Positions 47,846-57,608 are shown, numbered from the stretch's first letter. The stretch is DNA of 64,000 nt from Pseudomonas sp. C1C7 (GCF_013359595.1 NZ_JABFMP010000009.1:1-64000); one strand, 5' to 3'. Notes: generated by a model from the letters alone, not told the origin. Made by a program: numbers and translations.

Positions 47846-48034
47846 TCAGGCGGAGCGGCGTTCGCGCAGTTGCTCCAGCGTTTCCAGTTCGGCCTTGTAG
47901 TTTTGCGCGTCTTTCTCGCTATGGAACATCCCGACCAGCAGGTCCTGTTGGTACACATCCCAAATCCGGATACCGGCGGCTACGCCCTCGTGGGACATGT
48001 GTGAATCGTCGCGTTCAGTTACTTTTACAGTCAT
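47846..48034 (-). CDS. Small conserved protein, function unknown
   Basis: A 62-residue soluble protein (MTVKVTERDDSHMSHEGVAAGIRIWDVY...) with a C-terminal charged helix (KDAQNYKAELETLEQLRERRSA). GGTCAGG-poor but plausible AGAGAGATTGGAGC sequence upstream contains a GGAG site. Coding character fits the neighbours and the frame ends just before the shared terminator. No family name recalled. Confidence 0.7.
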   Translation of the reverse strand: MTVKVTERDDSHMSHEGVAAGIRIWDVYQQDLLVGMFHSEKDAQNYKAELETLEQLRERRSA

Positions 48035-48260
48035 CTGCTAGCTCCAATCTCTCTGATATCTGCAGCAAGGCGTGTGCAGGACTCCGTTATAGAATTTGGT
48101 AGCTTGCTAAGTAAACTCCTGAATTTGGAAAGGGATTGTTGCCGGATCGGACAGAATCCTGCAGCCCGCGTAAACCGCGACATTCAGTCGCAGGGCGTTC
48201 GGTTCCATGACAAATGCTTCATGTTCCCGACAGCAAAACCCGTGCATCACACCCAGTACC
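48035..48260. other. Intergenic region, no gene seen
   Basis: More AT-rich stretch between the small gene and the first REP. One open frame of about 60 codons has no Shine-Dalgarno or recognisable product. No GacA-type small RNA signature (TGTAAG-N6-CTTACA) was seen. Presumably holds the promoter of the 62-residue gene. Confidence 0.5.
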
Positions 48261-48328
48261 CGTAGGGGCCAGGCTTGCCTGCGAAGGCGTATTCAAGGAC
48301 GCCTTCGCAGGCAAGCCTGGCTCCTACA
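48261..48328. repeat. REPIN of a third family
   Basis: GTAGGGGCCAGGCTTGCCTG continuing CGAAGGCGT, inverted at 48299-48327 around TATTCAAGG. Confidence 0.9.
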
Positions 48329-48375
48329 GGTTCTGTGGTGTGGCGGACGCCGGATCTGTGCGCGCCCCAAACCAC

Positions 48376-48450
48376 TGTAGGAGATGTCGAGTGCAACGAG
48401 GCTGCGATCTTTCAAGATCAAAAGATCGCAGCCTTCGGCAGCTCCTACAC
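48376..48450. repeat. Hybrid REP palindrome
   Basis: Left arm carries the GTCGAGTGCAACGAGGCTGC variant, right arm the standard GATCGCAGCCTTCGGCAGCT form. Like 25830-25922, two subtypes are combined. Confidence 0.85.
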
Positions 48451-48476
48451 AGGAATGCGAGCACCAGCGTTCAGGC

Positions 48477-48510
48477 AAAAAAAAACGCCCCGAACCAGTC
48501 GGGGCGTTTT
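48477..48510 (-). terminator. Terminator after fabB
   Basis: Minus strand AAAACGCCCCGA-CTGG-TTCGGGGCGTTTT followed by a run of T. Confidence 0.92.
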
Positions 48511-48534
48511 CATGTGCGGCTCAGCAGCAGGGAA

Positions 48535-49755
48535 TTACTTGCCTGCCCAGCGCTTCAGTACCAGGGTGGCGTTGGTGCCACCGAAACCGAAGCTGTTGCT
48601 CATCACGGTGTCGATCTTGGCGTTTTCCTGGGTCTTGGTCAGAACCGGCAGGTCAGCCACTTCAGGGTCCAGCTCGTCGATGTTGGCGGAGCCGGCAATG
48701 AAGTTGCCTTCCATCATCAGCATGCAGTAGATCGCTTCGTGAACGCCGGCGGCGCCCAGGGAGTGACCCGACAGGCTTTTGGTGGAGCTGATGGCCGGCG
48801 CCTTGTCGCCGAACACTTCACGCACACCTTTCATTTCCGCGACGTCGCCGACCGGAGTCGAGGTGCCGTGGGTGTTCAGGTAGTCGATCGGGGTGTCGAC
48901 GGTGGACAGCGCCTGCTGCATGCAGCGGATCGCGCCTTCGCCGCTTGGGGCGACCATGTCGTAGCCGTCGGAAGTCGCGCCGTAGCCGACGATTTCCGCG
49001 TAGATCTTCGCGCCACGGGCCAGAGCGTGTTCCAGCTCTTCGACCACGACCATGCCGCCGCCACCGGCGATGACGAAACCGTCACGGTCGGCGTCGTAGG
49101 CACGGGAAGCTTGTTCCGGAGTCTCGTTGCGCTTGCTGGACAGGGCGCCCATGGCGTCGAACAGGAACGACTGGCTCCAGTGTTCTTCTTCACCGCCGCC
49201 GGCGAACACGATGTCCTGCTTGCCCATCTGGATCTGTTCCATGGCGGTACCGATGCAGTGAGCACTGGTGGCGCAGGCAGAAGCGATGGAGTAGTTCAGG
49301 CCCTTGATCTTGAATGGAGTGGCCAGGCACGCCGAAACGGTGCTGCTCATGGTCCGCGTTACGCGGTATGGGCCGACGCGCTTGACGCCTTTCTCGCGCA
49401 GGATGTCCAGCGCTTCCATCTGGTTCAGGGTGGAGGCGCCACCGGAACCGGCGATCAGGCCGGTACGCGGGTTGGACACTTGCTCTTCGGTCAGGCCGGA
49501 GTCGGTGATGGCGTCTTTCATGGCCAGGTAGGCGTAAGCCGCCGCGTGGCCGACGAAACGATAGATCTTGCGATCGATCAGTTCTTCAAGGTTGAGGTCA
49601 ATGGAGCCGGAAACCTGGCTACGCAGACCCATTTCGGCATATTCCGGGTTGAACCGGATGCCAGGGCGGCTTGCACGCAGGTTAGCGGAGACGGTCTCTT
49701 TGTCATTGCCCAGGCACGAAACGATGCCCAGACCAGTGATAACGACGCGGCGCAT
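48535..49755 (-). CDS. fabB: 3-oxoacyl-ACP synthase I
   Basis: A 406-residue condensing enzyme that elongates the cis-3-decenoyl intermediate for unsaturated fatty acids. The nucleophile is the cysteine in [13 protein letters not shown], with histidines in [12 protein letters not shown] and [13 protein letters not shown]. Starts [16 protein letters not shown]. The gene lies 11 bases after fabA in the same direction, the classic fabAB operon of pseudomonads. Confidence 0.96.
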   Translation of the reverse strand: MRRVVITGLGIVSCLGNDKETVSANLRASRPGIRFNPEYAEMGLRSQVSGSIDLNLEELIDRKIYRFVGHAAAYAYLAMKDAITDSGLTEEQVSNPRTGLIAGSGGASTLNQMEALDILREKGVKRVGPYRVTRTMSSTVSACLATPFKIKGLNYSIASACATSAHCIGTAMEQIQMGKQDIVFAGGGEEEHWSQSFLFDAMGALSSKRNETPEQASRAYDADRDGFVIAGGGGMVVVEELEHALARGAKIYAEIVGYGATSDGYDMVAPSGEGAIRCMQQALSTVDTPIDYLNTHGTSTPVGDVAEMKGVREVFGDKAPAISSTKSLSGHSLGAAGVHEAIYCMLMMEGNFIAGSANIDELDPEVADLPVLTKTQENAKIDTVMSNSFGFGGTNATLVLKRWAGK

Positions 49756-49766
49756 GCGAATAACCC

Positions 49767-50282
49767 TTAGAAGTTGTCAGTGGAGGTGAACACGCCGACA
49801 CGGAGGCCTTCGGCGGTGTAGATTTCGCGACCGTCGACAGTCACCGAACCGTCGGCAATGGCCAGGTTCAGCTTGCCCTTCAGGACGCGCTTGATATGGA
49901 TGTTGTAGGTGACTTTCTTGGCGGTCGGCAGGACCTGGCCGAAGAACTTCACTTCGCCCGAACCCAGTGCGCGACCGCGGCCTGGCAGGCCTTGCCAGCC
50001 CAGGAAGAAGCCGACCAGTTGCCACATGGCGTCCAGGCCCAGGCAGCCCGGCATCACCGGATCGCCTTCGAAATGGCAAGCGAAGAACCACAGGTCCGGA
50101 GTGATATCCAGCTCGGCGACCAATTCACCTTTGCCGTACTTGCCGCCTTCTTCGCTGATCAGGGTGATGCGATCAACCATCAGCATGTTCGGGGCGGGCA
50201 GTTGCGCGTTACCTGGGCCGAACAGCTCACCGCGACTGCAGCGCAGCAGGTCTTCCCGGGTAAAGGCGTTTTGTTTGGTCAT
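49767..50282 (-). CDS. fabA: 3-hydroxydecanoyl-ACP dehydratase/isomerase
   Basis: A 171-residue hotdog enzyme introducing the double bond of anaerobic unsaturated fatty acid synthesis. Active site H70 in [23 protein letters not shown] together with D84. GAGCTCGC-type site before the ATG. First gene of fabAB. A palindrome 130 bases upstream (50414-50431) may be an operator for a TetR-type regulator of unsaturated fatty acid synthesis such as DesT. Confidence 0.97.
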   Translation of the reverse strand: MTKQNAFTREDLLRCSRGELFGPGNAQLPAPNMLMVDRITLISEEGGKYGKGELVAELDITPDLWFFACHFEGDPVMPGCLGLDAMWQLVGFFLGWQGLPGRGRALGSGEVKFFGQVLPTAKKVTYNIHIKRVLKGKLNLAIADGSVTVDGREIYTAEGLRVGVFTSTDNF

Positions 50283-50413
50283 GCGAGCTCCTCAATAGTC
50301 CCATGCGGCAGGTGGGGCAAATCTTCCCGGCCGATCGAAGCGTTCATGCCTCGAACCGGCAGCCTACTCATAGACTATTGCGTTGTAGTGAAAGTCACAG
50401 CGCCAAGGACATG

Positions 50414-50431
50414 AATGTACACTTGTGCACT
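50414..50431 (-). promoter_or_regulatory. Candidate operator of fabAB (DesT/FabR-like)
   Basis: Minus strand AGTGCACAAGTGTACATT is an imperfect inverted repeat resembling TetR-family operators of unsaturated fatty acid genes (E. coli FabR AGCGTACA-N-GTGTACGCT). It lies in the upstream region of fabA. Confidence 0.4.
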
Positions 50432-50529
50432 GAAATTTTTATTCAAGCCCCTTTTCGAGGCTATTCGGGTGCCTAAGACTGCCGCAATTTCGCTTTACAC
50501 GCCAGTCGCAGATGCTCGAAAGGCCTGTA

Positions 50530-52431
50530 CTACTGCACCCAGCGCTGCAGAATCTGCTGCAGGTCAGTACGTTTGAAGGGCTTGGCCAGATAATCGTTCA
50601 TCCCCGCCGACAGACAGGCCTCGCGGTCGCCCTGCAAGGCGTTGGCGGTCAGGGCAATGATCGGCAGGCCGTCACAACCTGGCAGCCGGCGAATCTGTCG
50701 GGTCGCCTCGTAGCCGTCAATGACCGGCAGGCGGCAGTCCATCAGAATCGCTTCGAACGTCAGGCTCTCGGCACTGCGTACCGCCTGGGCGCCATCGACG
50801 GCGACGCTGACCTTGAAACCGAGACTGCGCAACATCGCTTCGATGACCGTCTGGTTGACCGGATTGTCTTCGACCAGCAACACATTGCGACCCAGGCCAT
50901 CGTCAGCGTCGGCAGGCGCGCGCGGTGCCAGAGATGGCAGCGGTTGTTGATAGAGCGCCAGCGGAATCTCCAGGGTAAACACCGAACCGCGGCCTTCTTC
51001 GCTCTGGGCGCGCAGGGTCCCGCCCATGCGTTCGGCCAGGGTGCGGGCAATGGGCAGGCCCAGTCCGGTGCCGCCGTAACGTCTTGAAATAGAACTATCC
51101 GCCTGTTGAAACGCGTTGAACATCAGTTCCAGACTTTCGGGCGCGATGCCGATGCCACTGTCGCGCACGCTGCAGGTGAACCACAGCAATTCATGATCCA
51201 GTGACTGCCATTGCGACTCGATGGAGATGCGTCCCTGCTCGGTGAACTTCAGCGCATTGCCGAGCAGGTTCACCAGGATCTGCCGGATCCGCGTCGGATC
51301 GCCCTGGACCTGCAAGCCCTCCATGTCCTGCGGCGTCAGCAATTGCAGTTCGAGCTTGCGCTGTGCGGCGCTGTGATAGAACGACTGCGCACAGGCGCCG
51401 ATCAGGTCGGCGAGGTTGAACGGGATGTGCTCCAGCTCCAGCTCCGAACGTTCGATGCGCGAGAAGTCGAGAATATCGTTGATCACCTTGAGCAGATGCT
51501 CGGTGGACTCCGACGCCAGCGCCGCGTATTCGACCTGTTCCGGGGTCATTTCGGTGGTTTCCAGCAACTGCAGCATGCCCAGCACCCCATTCATTGGCGT
51601 GCGCAGTTCGTGGCTCATCATGGCGAGGAAGTCGGACTTGGCGTTGTTGGCCTTTTCCGCCTCTTCGCGGGTCTGGATCAGTTGCGCCATGGCCTGATGC
51701 TGTTCGCGACTGGCCTGTTCCAGGCCGCTGGCCAGGTTGTTGATGTGTTGCGACAGCGCGCCCAGTTCGGTGTCGTCGACAATCGGCAGCGGGGTTTTGT
51801 AGTCGCCCTCGGCAATCGCCTTGACCGCGTTGCCGATCTCACGGATCGGCTGCGACAGGCTGCTGGCCAGTCGACGGGCCAGCAGGAAGGTAAACAGCAG
51901 GGCGAACAGCGCCAGAATTCCCGCCTTGAACAGGATCTCCTGCTGACGCTGGCTGAACGCATCGCTGGACAGGCCGACGATCACCCGGCCCAGATAATCT
52001 TCGGCGGGCGCGGCGCTGTCGGCGCTGGTGGCCTGGAAAAAATCGTTGTGCAGCGCGATACGTTGCAGCCGCACCGGCGCCTGGAACACTTCGACCTGAT
52101 GCGGACGGTTGTGGTTGACCGAGGGTTGTTCGACGTACACCAGAATCCGGTTGGCATTGTCCTGGACTTCCAGAAAGCGCACGTTGGGCGTGGCCAGCGT
52201 CGCCTTGAGCAGGCTTTCCAGCACTTCGTTGTTACCGGAAATCACCCCGTACTCGGTGGCCGGAGCCAGCTGGTTGGCGATCAGTTGGCCGGTGTGATTG
52301 AGCTCCTGGCGCAGGTCCTGGATCCGCACGAAGGTGAAGAAGCTGATCAACAGCAGGGTCAACAACAGGGCAGGGCCCAGGCTGATGAGCTGGGTCCGGG
52401 TGTTGATGTCCCAACGGCGACGGAAAGTCAT
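50530..52431 (-). CDS. Hybrid sensor histidine kinase (PA1611-like)
   Basis: A 633-residue membrane kinase: TM1 about 14-34, periplasmic domain to about 165, TM2 about 168-188, HAMP about 188-240, a phosphoacceptor in AMMSHELRTPMNGVLGML, ATPase domain with NLLGNALKFTEQG and GGTGLGLPIA, and one receiver with the Asp in AILMDCRLPVIDGYEATRQ. No HPt domain, so it needs an external one. The place beside fabAB matches PA1611 of P. aeruginosa, which interacts with RetS and feeds into the GacS network. It overlaps the upstream substrate-binding gene by four bases. Confidence 0.9.
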   Translation of the reverse strand: MTFRRRWDINTRTQLISLGPALLLTLLLISFFTFVRIQDLRQELNHTGQLIANQLAPATEYGVISGNNEVLESLLKATLATPNVRFLEVQDNANRILVYVEQPSVNHNRPHQVEVFQAPVRLQRIALHNDFFQATSADSAAPAEDYLGRVIVGLSSDAFSQRQQEILFKAGILALFALLFTFLLARRLASSLSQPIREIGNAVKAIAEGDYKTPLPIVDDTELGALSQHINNLASGLEQASREQHQAMAQLIQTREEAEKANNAKSDFLAMMSHELRTPMNGVLGMLQLLETTEMTPEQVEYAALASESTEHLLKVINDILDFSRIERSELELEHIPFNLADLIGACAQSFYHSAAQRKLELQLLTPQDMEGLQVQGDPTRIRQILVNLLGNALKFTEQGRISIESQWQSLDHELLWFTCSVRDSGIGIAPESLELMFNAFQQADSSISRRYGGTGLGLPIARTLAERMGGTLRAQSEEGRGSVFTLEIPLALYQQPLPSLAPRAPADADDGLGRNVLLVEDNPVNQTVIEAMLRSLGFKVSVAVDGAQAVRSAESLTFEAILMDCRLPVIDGYEATRQIRRLPGCDGLPIIALTANALQGDREACLSAGMNDYLAKPFKRTDLQQILQRWVQ

Positions 52432-53360
52432 GGGCGGCGCTCTCTTTCAGCCAACAGTGTTGCGACAGATGCTTCATCTATCTGTTCAATACCTAATGAA
52501 CGAGCCACCTGCGAATTACTTGAAACCTTGAAGCGCTGTGGGTAGTAGGTGCGCGGCCAGTTTGCAGGTGGCAGGTCGAGCAGGTCATCGAGAATCGCCA
52601 GCCAGTCGCTTTGATCGCTGAAGGTGCTGGCCAGGCTACCGGCCTTGACGAAACCGGCGTTGGGGCCGATCAGCGCCAACTGGCGAGAGTAACTGCTCAG
52701 CAGCAGGTTCTTTGCGGTTTTCGGGTTGAACAGGTCCGGGTCATCCAGGCCCAGCAGTACATCGCTGCGGCTGAGCAGCGCTTGCAAGGGTCGGCTGTCG
52801 TGGGTGTTGTCCCAGCGCTGGGTCACCACCTCGAGGCCCAGGGGATGAGCGGCGCGGCGCAACTCGCTCAGCAGAAATTCGCTGTGATCGTCATACAGCA
52901 CACCGATGCGTCTGGCCTGGGGCAGCAGGGTGCTTGTCAGGTGCAACTGACGCTCCAGCGGCGGGTCGCTCCACAGCAGGCTGAGGTGCGGCGGATGCGT
53001 TTCGCCGAGACTTTGCCGCGCTTGCAGGCGGCTGATGCGCAGGACTAAGGTCGCCGGGCCTTGTTCGCTTTGCAGGCGCCAGTCCAGGCTCGGCAGATCG
53101 AGAAGAATCAGGCGGATGTCATTGGCAAGCGTGGCCGGTGCAGGCAACTCGGCCAACGGTTTGAAACGCACGTTATCGCTGGGGCGCAGTTCACGCAGGG
53201 CCTGCACGAAGGATTGCACGCCGGGGCTGTCTTCGACGCCGGTCAACAGGATGTCAGCGGCGTTGGCCGACAGACCGCTCAGCCAGCCACCGATCATCAG
53301 GCACAGCATTGCCAACAGGTGGGCAACACCTGGTCGCTTGCGTGCCGGACGATGGGCCAT
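52428..53360 (-). CDS. Periplasmic ABC-type substrate-binding-like protein
   Basis: A 310-residue exported protein (basic MAHRPARKRPGVAHLLAMLCLMIGGWLSGLSANA signal) with the fold pattern of ABC_sub_bind proteins: ARRIGVLYDDHSEFLLSELRRAAHPLGLEV, then DVLLGLDDPDLFNPKTAKNLLLSSYSRQLALIGP and GSLASTFSDQSDWLAILDDLL. No transporter permease or ATPase gene is nearby. It starts one base after the receptor stop and overlaps the kinase start, so it most likely presents a ligand to the kinase rather than to a transporter (inference). Confidence 0.8.
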   Translation of the reverse strand: MAHRPARKRPGVAHLLAMLCLMIGGWLSGLSANAADILLTGVEDSPGVQSFVQALRELRPSDNVRFKPLAELPAPATLANDIRLILLDLPSLDWRLQSEQGPATLVLRISRLQARQSLGETHPPHLSLLWSDPPLERQLHLTSTLLPQARRIGVLYDDHSEFLLSELRRAAHPLGLEVVTQRWDNTHDSRPLQALLSRSDVLLGLDDPDLFNPKTAKNLLLSSYSRQLALIGPNAGFVKAGSLASTFSDQSDWLAILDDLLDLPPANWPRTYYPQRFKVSSNSQVARSLGIEQIDEASVATLLAERERRP

Positions 53361-53361
53361 C

Positions 53362-55485
53362 TTAAAACGCCAGCTCCGCGCTGAAGTACATCACCCGGCG
53401 ATCGTCGTAGTTGTTATCGACAAAGGTGGTGGGTTGATGATCGAGGCGTTGCTGGAGCACGCCGGCCAGTTCCAGATTGGTTTTGCCCAGGGCGATGCGT
53501 TTGGCAATGCGGGTGTCGACACGCTCGAAGCGATAGCCGTTGAGGGCATCGTCACCATAATAGAAGAGGGCGCTGTTCCAGCCGTGGCCCCAGTCGCGCA
53601 GCCAGCCGGCGGATCCGCTGTTGCGTGCGGTCTGTTGCGCGTCCTGTGGATTGCTCGCGTCGGCATCGACATAGGCGTAGGTCAGGCGCAGGCGGTCGGC
53701 CGGATTGATTCGCCAGTCGAGCTGGGTTTCGGCACCGGAGAAACGCGCGGTATTGGAATTGCTCGCAATGAACTGATTGTTGCGCAGCGGTTCGCTGATC
53801 ATTCCGGTGATTTCGTCGTAGAACAGCTTCACGTCGACAGCCAGCCCCAGGTCGGCGAAGTAGCCGTTGTAGCCCAGTTCCCGGGAGCGCATGTGTTCCT
53901 GATCGAGATTGCCAGGGCCGCGGGTACTGACGAAGTAGCGGGCGCTGGACTGGCCGTAGGCACTCGGTCGCAGGTTGGTGACCCGGTAACTCCAGTTGAC
54001 GCTGTTCTCGAACATGTCCGGCGAACGGATGGCTTCGGAGTAAACCGCACGCAAGCCATGGCGCGGGTTGATCAGGTAATTGACCGCCACGCGCGGAGTC
54101 AGCGAACTGCCGATCAGTTGCGTGTCTTCGAACATGGCGCCGCCCTGCAGCAGCCAATGCTCGCTGGCCCGCCATTCGAGTTGGCCGAATGCCCGCCAGG
54201 TAGTGTCGTCGAGGGTGCCATTGAAATAGGTTTCGGAGTTCGCCCGGTCGTAGCGGTAGTTCAAGCCGCTGACCAGGCGCAGGCTGTCGGACAGGCTCAG
54301 GGTGTCCTGCAATTCGAGGTCGTAGCGTGATTCGCGGGTGCTCTGGTCGATGTTGCCGCAAACGGTCTGGCTGGCGCCGTTGCGCCATTGGTCCAGAGCC
54401 TGATTGGCCAGTGCCTGTTCGGCGGGCGTGCCGGCGGGGGCTCCCGTGCCGGTGAAACTGGCAATGTTGCGTGCCAGGCGTTCGGTGTAGTTCGGGTTGA
54501 GCTGCCAGAGCTGCGTCAGTTGCGGGCTGAACGACACTTCGGCGTCACAGGCACGCCAGGTCTGCTGGCGGTCCCAATGCTGGGCCGAGCCCTGAACGTA
54601 CAGGCTGTGATCAGGATTGAGGTCGAGGTTCCAGCGCAGCGAGCCGGCGTAATCCTTGGCGCTGACGTCGGAATTGTTCCCGGAACCGGTAATCCCCGAG
54701 AACACCGGTCGGTAAGTGTAGGGGCGCTGGTTGCTGCCTTCTTTCGCGTTCAATTGCCAATCGATGCTTTGCCGCTCATCCAGCGTCTGGCTGACGGCCA
54801 GGTTGAAGCGGTTCAAACGGCGGCTGTCGCGGTAATCAGCGCCCGTGCGGTCGGTGTCCAAACCATCGTCTTGTTGACCGGAGAGGGACAGGCGCAAGTC
54901 ACCGTCGTCCCAGCCCACGCCCTGGCTGGCATAAAAATCGTCGATGCCGCGCTGGCCACGGGTGACTTTCATCCGCGTACCGAGGCTGTCCGCGGGCTTG
55001 CGGGTGATGATGTTGACCACCGCCATCAAGGCATTGGCGCCATAGCTGACGGTGTTCGGTCCGCGGAAAACCTCGATGCGCTCGATATCTTCCATGGCCA
55101 CCGGAATGTCGCTCCAGTCCACGGTGGCCAGGCCCGCGCGATAGACCGAACGGCCGTCGATCAGCACTTGCATGCGCCGCGCCTGGGTGGCGTTGGTGCC
55201 GTGGTAGTTCACTGCCGCCTGATTGCCGCTGAGATTGCCGACCATCATGCCGGGCACCAGCCGCAACACTTCGCTGATGTCGCGGGCGCCGCTGGCAGTG
55301 ATCAGCGCGTTGTCGATCACCGTCATGCTTCCCGGCACCGCGGCTGGCGACTGTTTCAGGCGGGTGGCCGTCAGCACTTGCGGCAACGGGTCGCTGTCGA
55401 GAAACAAATCGTCGGCCAATACGGGCGAGCTGAGGAACAGCGCCAGTACCAGAGGCGAGCGGGGTGAGGGTGAATCCAGCGACAC
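53362..55485 (-). CDS. TonB-dependent outer-membrane receptor
   Basis: A 707-residue receptor. A short signal peptide (LVLALFLSSPVLA) is followed by a plug domain with QVLTATRLKQSPAAVPGSMTVID, DISEVLRLVPGMMVGN and VEVFRGPNTVSYGANALMAVVNIITR, then a 22-strand-type barrel ending MYFSAELAF with the terminal Phe. The GTG start has AAGGAC upstream. No Fur-box-like palindrome was seen in front of it, so iron regulation is not indicated. Plug style resembles vitamin B12/colicin-type and iron-complex receptors; ligand unknown. First gene of an apparent operon with a binding protein and a hybrid kinase. Confidence 0.9.
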   Translation of the reverse strand: MSLDSPSPRSPLVLALFLSSPVLADDLFLDSDPLPQVLTATRLKQSPAAVPGSMTVIDNALITASGARDISEVLRLVPGMMVGNLSGNQAAVNYHGTNATQARRMQVLIDGRSVYRAGLATVDWSDIPVAMEDIERIEVFRGPNTVSYGANALMAVVNIITRKPADSLGTRMKVTRGQRGIDDFYASQGVGWDDGDLRLSLSGQQDDGLDTDRTGADYRDSRRLNRFNLAVSQTLDERQSIDWQLNAKEGSNQRPYTYRPVFSGITGSGNNSDVSAKDYAGSLRWNLDLNPDHSLYVQGSAQHWDRQQTWRACDAEVSFSPQLTQLWQLNPNYTERLARNIASFTGTGAPAGTPAEQALANQALDQWRNGASQTVCGNIDQSTRESRYDLELQDTLSLSDSLRLVSGLNYRYDRANSETYFNGTLDDTTWRAFGQLEWRASEHWLLQGGAMFEDTQLIGSSLTPRVAVNYLINPRHGLRAVYSEAIRSPDMFENSVNWSYRVTNLRPSAYGQSSARYFVSTRGPGNLDQEHMRSRELGYNGYFADLGLAVDVKLFYDEITGMISEPLRNNQFIASNSNTARFSGAETQLDWRINPADRLRLTYAYVDADASNPQDAQQTARNSGSAGWLRDWGHGWNSALFYYGDDALNGYRFERVDTRIAKRIALGKTNLELAGVLQQRLDHQPTTFVDNNYDDRRVMYFSAELAF

Positions 55486-55678
55486 GACACGTCCTTGTCA
55501 TTGAGAGGTGGCGCATGTTAACCGAGCCGGATGACTTTTCCAGTCACGATGGCGGCACTTTCCACGGTTTTCTTGAACTTAATCGGTTCTGCACCGGTAA
55601 TTGATGCGGGGACTGGCCGCCATCGGGGCGCTCCGTATAATGCCGGGATCGCCACTGGTATGGATTAACGGATTGCAT

Positions 55679-56704
55679 ATGACTGAACAGCGCCCGATTG
55701 CGGTTCTGGGAGGCGGAAGTTTTGGTACCGCCGTGGCTAACCTGCTGGCCGAAAACGGACATCAGGTCCTGCAATGGATGCGTGATCCCGAACAGGCCGA
55801 GGCCATTCGGGTCAATCGCGAGAACCCGCGTTACCTCAAGGGCATCAAGGTCCTGCCGGGCGTGACCCCGGTGACCGACCTGCAAGCCACCCTCGACGCC
55901 TGCGACCTGAACTTCGTCGCGCTGCCCTCCAGCGCGTTGCGCTCGGTGCTGGCGCCGCACGCCGAACGGCTGCGCGGCAAGATGCTGGTGAGCCTGACCA
56001 AGGGCATCGAAGCCCACACCTTCAAACTGATGAGCCAGATCCTCGAAGAGATCGCCCCGCAGGCGCGCATCGGCGTGCTGTCCGGGCCGAACCTGGCCCG
56101 GGAAATCGCCGAGCACGCGCTGACGGCCACGGTGGTCGCCAGCGAAGACGAAAAACTCTGCGAGCAGGTGCAAGCCGTACTGCACGGTCGCACGTTCCGC
56201 GTGTATGCCAGCGCCGACCGTTTTGGCGTCGAGTTGGGCGGGGCGTTGAAGAACTGCTACGCGATCATCGCCGGCATGGCGGTGGCGCTGAACATGGGCG
56301 AGAACACCAAGAGCATGCTGATCACCCGGGCGCTGGCGGAGATGACCCGCTTTGCGGTGAATCAGGGCGCCAACCCCATGACCTTCCTGGGACTCGCCGG
56401 CGTGGGCGATCTGATCGTGACCTGCTCGTCGCCCAAAAGCCGCAATTATCAGGTCGGATACGCCCTCGGCCAGGGCTTGAGCCTGGACGAGGCGGTCAAC
56501 CGCCTGGGCGAAGTCGCCGAAGGCGTCAACACCCTCAAGGTACTCAAGGCCAAGGCCCAGGAAGTGGGCGTCTATATGCCGCTGGTCGCCGGATTGCATG
56601 CGATTCTGTTCGAAGGGCGCACGCTGGATCAGGTGATCGGTCTGCTGATGCGCGGCGAGCCGAAAACCGATGTCGACTTCATTTCCACCAGCGGTTTCAA
56701 CTGA
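55679..56704 (+). CDS. gpsA: Glycerol-3-phosphate dehydrogenase [NAD(P)+]
   Basis: A 341-residue enzyme that makes sn-glycerol-3-phosphate for phospholipids. NAD-binding [17 protein letters not shown] (about 11-27), [10 protein letters not shown] and the catalytic lysine in [25 protein letters not shown] is also conserved. Start at 55679 ([11 protein letters not shown]); the open frame upstream has no support. Divergent from the TonB receptor; the intergenic region contains both promoters. Confidence 0.96.
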   Translation: MTEQRPIAVLGGGSFGTAVANLLAENGHQVLQWMRDPEQAEAIRVNRENPRYLKGIKVLPGVTPVTDLQATLDACDLNFVALPSSALRSVLAPHAERLRGKMLVSLTKGIEAHTFKLMSQILEEIAPQARIGVLSGPNLAREIAEHALTATVVASEDEKLCEQVQAVLHGRTFRVYASADRFGVELGGALKNCYAIIAGMAVALNMGENTKSMLITRALAEMTRFAVNQGANPMTFLGLAGVGDLIVTCSSPKSRNYQVGYALGQGLSLDEAVNRLGEVAEGVNTLKVLKAKAQEVGVYMPLVAGLHAILFEGRTLDQVIGLLMRGEPKTDVDFISTSGFN

Positions 56705-56734
56705 ATCCACGACTAAACAGGAACGGAACAAGTC

Positions 56735-57082
56735 ATGAGCGATCAAAAAACGGAAGCCAAATACGAGTCCATTGTCCTGCGGGTACTGTGGATGATCGTC
56801 TTTGTGCTGGTCTGGCAGGTAGCGCAGTTCATCCTTGGCGCCGTTGTGCTGGTGCAGTTGATCTATCGTTTGATCTATGGCGCCCCGAGCGCCAGCCTGA
56901 TGAACTTCGGCGACAGTCTGAGCCAGTTTCTGGCCCAGATCGGTCGGTTCGGCAGTTTTCACAGCGACCAGAAGCCCTGGCCGTTCGCCGATTGGCCAGC
57001 GCCGCGTACGCCGGAAGGTGAAGCGCCGCACACTGTGGCGCCAGCCCCGCACCCGGCCCGAGATGAGGAACCCAAGCTATGA
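56735..57082 (+). CDS. DUF4389-family membrane protein
   Basis: A 115-residue protein with one or two membrane helices (LRVLWMIVFVLVWQVAQFILGAVVLVQLIYRLIYG, about 16-49) and a Pro/Ala/Glu-rich cytosolic C terminus (TPEGEAPHTVAPAPHPARDEE). NEYR-type DUF4389 proteins are conserved but uncharacterised. It follows gpsA by 30 bases and overlaps sixA by four (ATGA), so gpsA, this gene and sixA form one operon. Confidence 0.82.
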   Translation: MSDQKTEAKYESIVLRVLWMIVFVLVWQVAQFILGAVVLVQLIYRLIYGAPSASLMNFGDSLSQFLAQIGRFGSFHSDQKPWPFADWPAPRTPEGEAPHTVAPAPHPARDEEPKL

Positions 57083-57534
57083 AACTCTGGGTATTGCGTC
57101 ATGGTGAAGCCGAACCACACGGTTCCCAGCCCCACGATTCGCAGCGGGCATTGACCGAACACGGTCGTGAAGAAGTGCTGCGCAGCGCTGCCCGGTTGAT
57201 GGGGCAGCCCGTCACCGCGATCTATTCCAGTCCTTATTTGCGAGCGCAGCAGACCGCGCAACTGGTGCGTGAGGCCCTGGGCTTCGAACCGGAGATCCGT
57301 ACCGTCGACTGGCTGACCCCGGAAAGCGACCCGGACAGGGTGGCCGAACAACTGGTGGCGGTGAGCAATGTCCTGCTGGTCAGCCACAACCCGCTGGTGG
57401 GGAACCTGCTGAGCTACCTGCAGCATGGCGCCGGGCATCCGCCGGAAAAAGTCAGCACCGCCGGCCTTGCCGAACTGAAGGGCGAAGAGTTGCTGATTGG
57501 CTCGATGAAGCTCAACAGCATCAAACACCCATAA
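57079..57534 (+). CDS. sixA: Phosphohistidine phosphatase SixA
   Basis: A 151-residue histidine phosphatase superfamily member with the N-terminal RHGEAEP catalytic motif (His9 region), SSPYLRAQQTAQ and the second catalytic histidine in LLVSHNPLVGNL. SixA removes phosphate from HPt domains and from the nitrogen PTS. Overlaps the DUF4389 gene. Confidence 0.9.
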   Translation: MKLWVLRHGEAEPHGSQPHDSQRALTEHGREEVLRSAARLMGQPVTAIYSSPYLRAQQTAQLVREALGFEPEIRTVDWLTPESDPDRVAEQLVAVSNVLLVSHNPLVGNLLSYLQHGAGHPPEKVSTAGLAELKGEELLIGSMKLNSIKHP

Positions 57535-57537
57535 AAG

Positions 57538-57608
57538 CAAAAGATCGCAGCCTTCGGCAGCTCCTACAGGTGTCATGTAGGAGCTGCCGAAGGCTGCGAT
57601 CTTTTGAT
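57538..57608. repeat. REP palindrome
   Basis: AAAAGATCGCAGCCTTCGGC and its inverse with a very short centre (TACAGGTGTCATGTA), just after sixA. Confidence 0.93.

Noticed and set aside
48035..48260. RsmX/Y/Z-type small RNA
   Set aside because: A few GGA triplets occur, but there is no GacA upstream element, no stem-exposed GGA pattern and no terminator in the expected place.
48214..49770. 518-codon open frame antisense to fabB
   Set aside because: Shadow of fabB; its N-terminal part runs through REP elements and a terminator.
55486..55678. Fur box between the TonB receptor and gpsA
   Set aside because: No GATAATGATAATCATTATC-like 19-base palindrome found.
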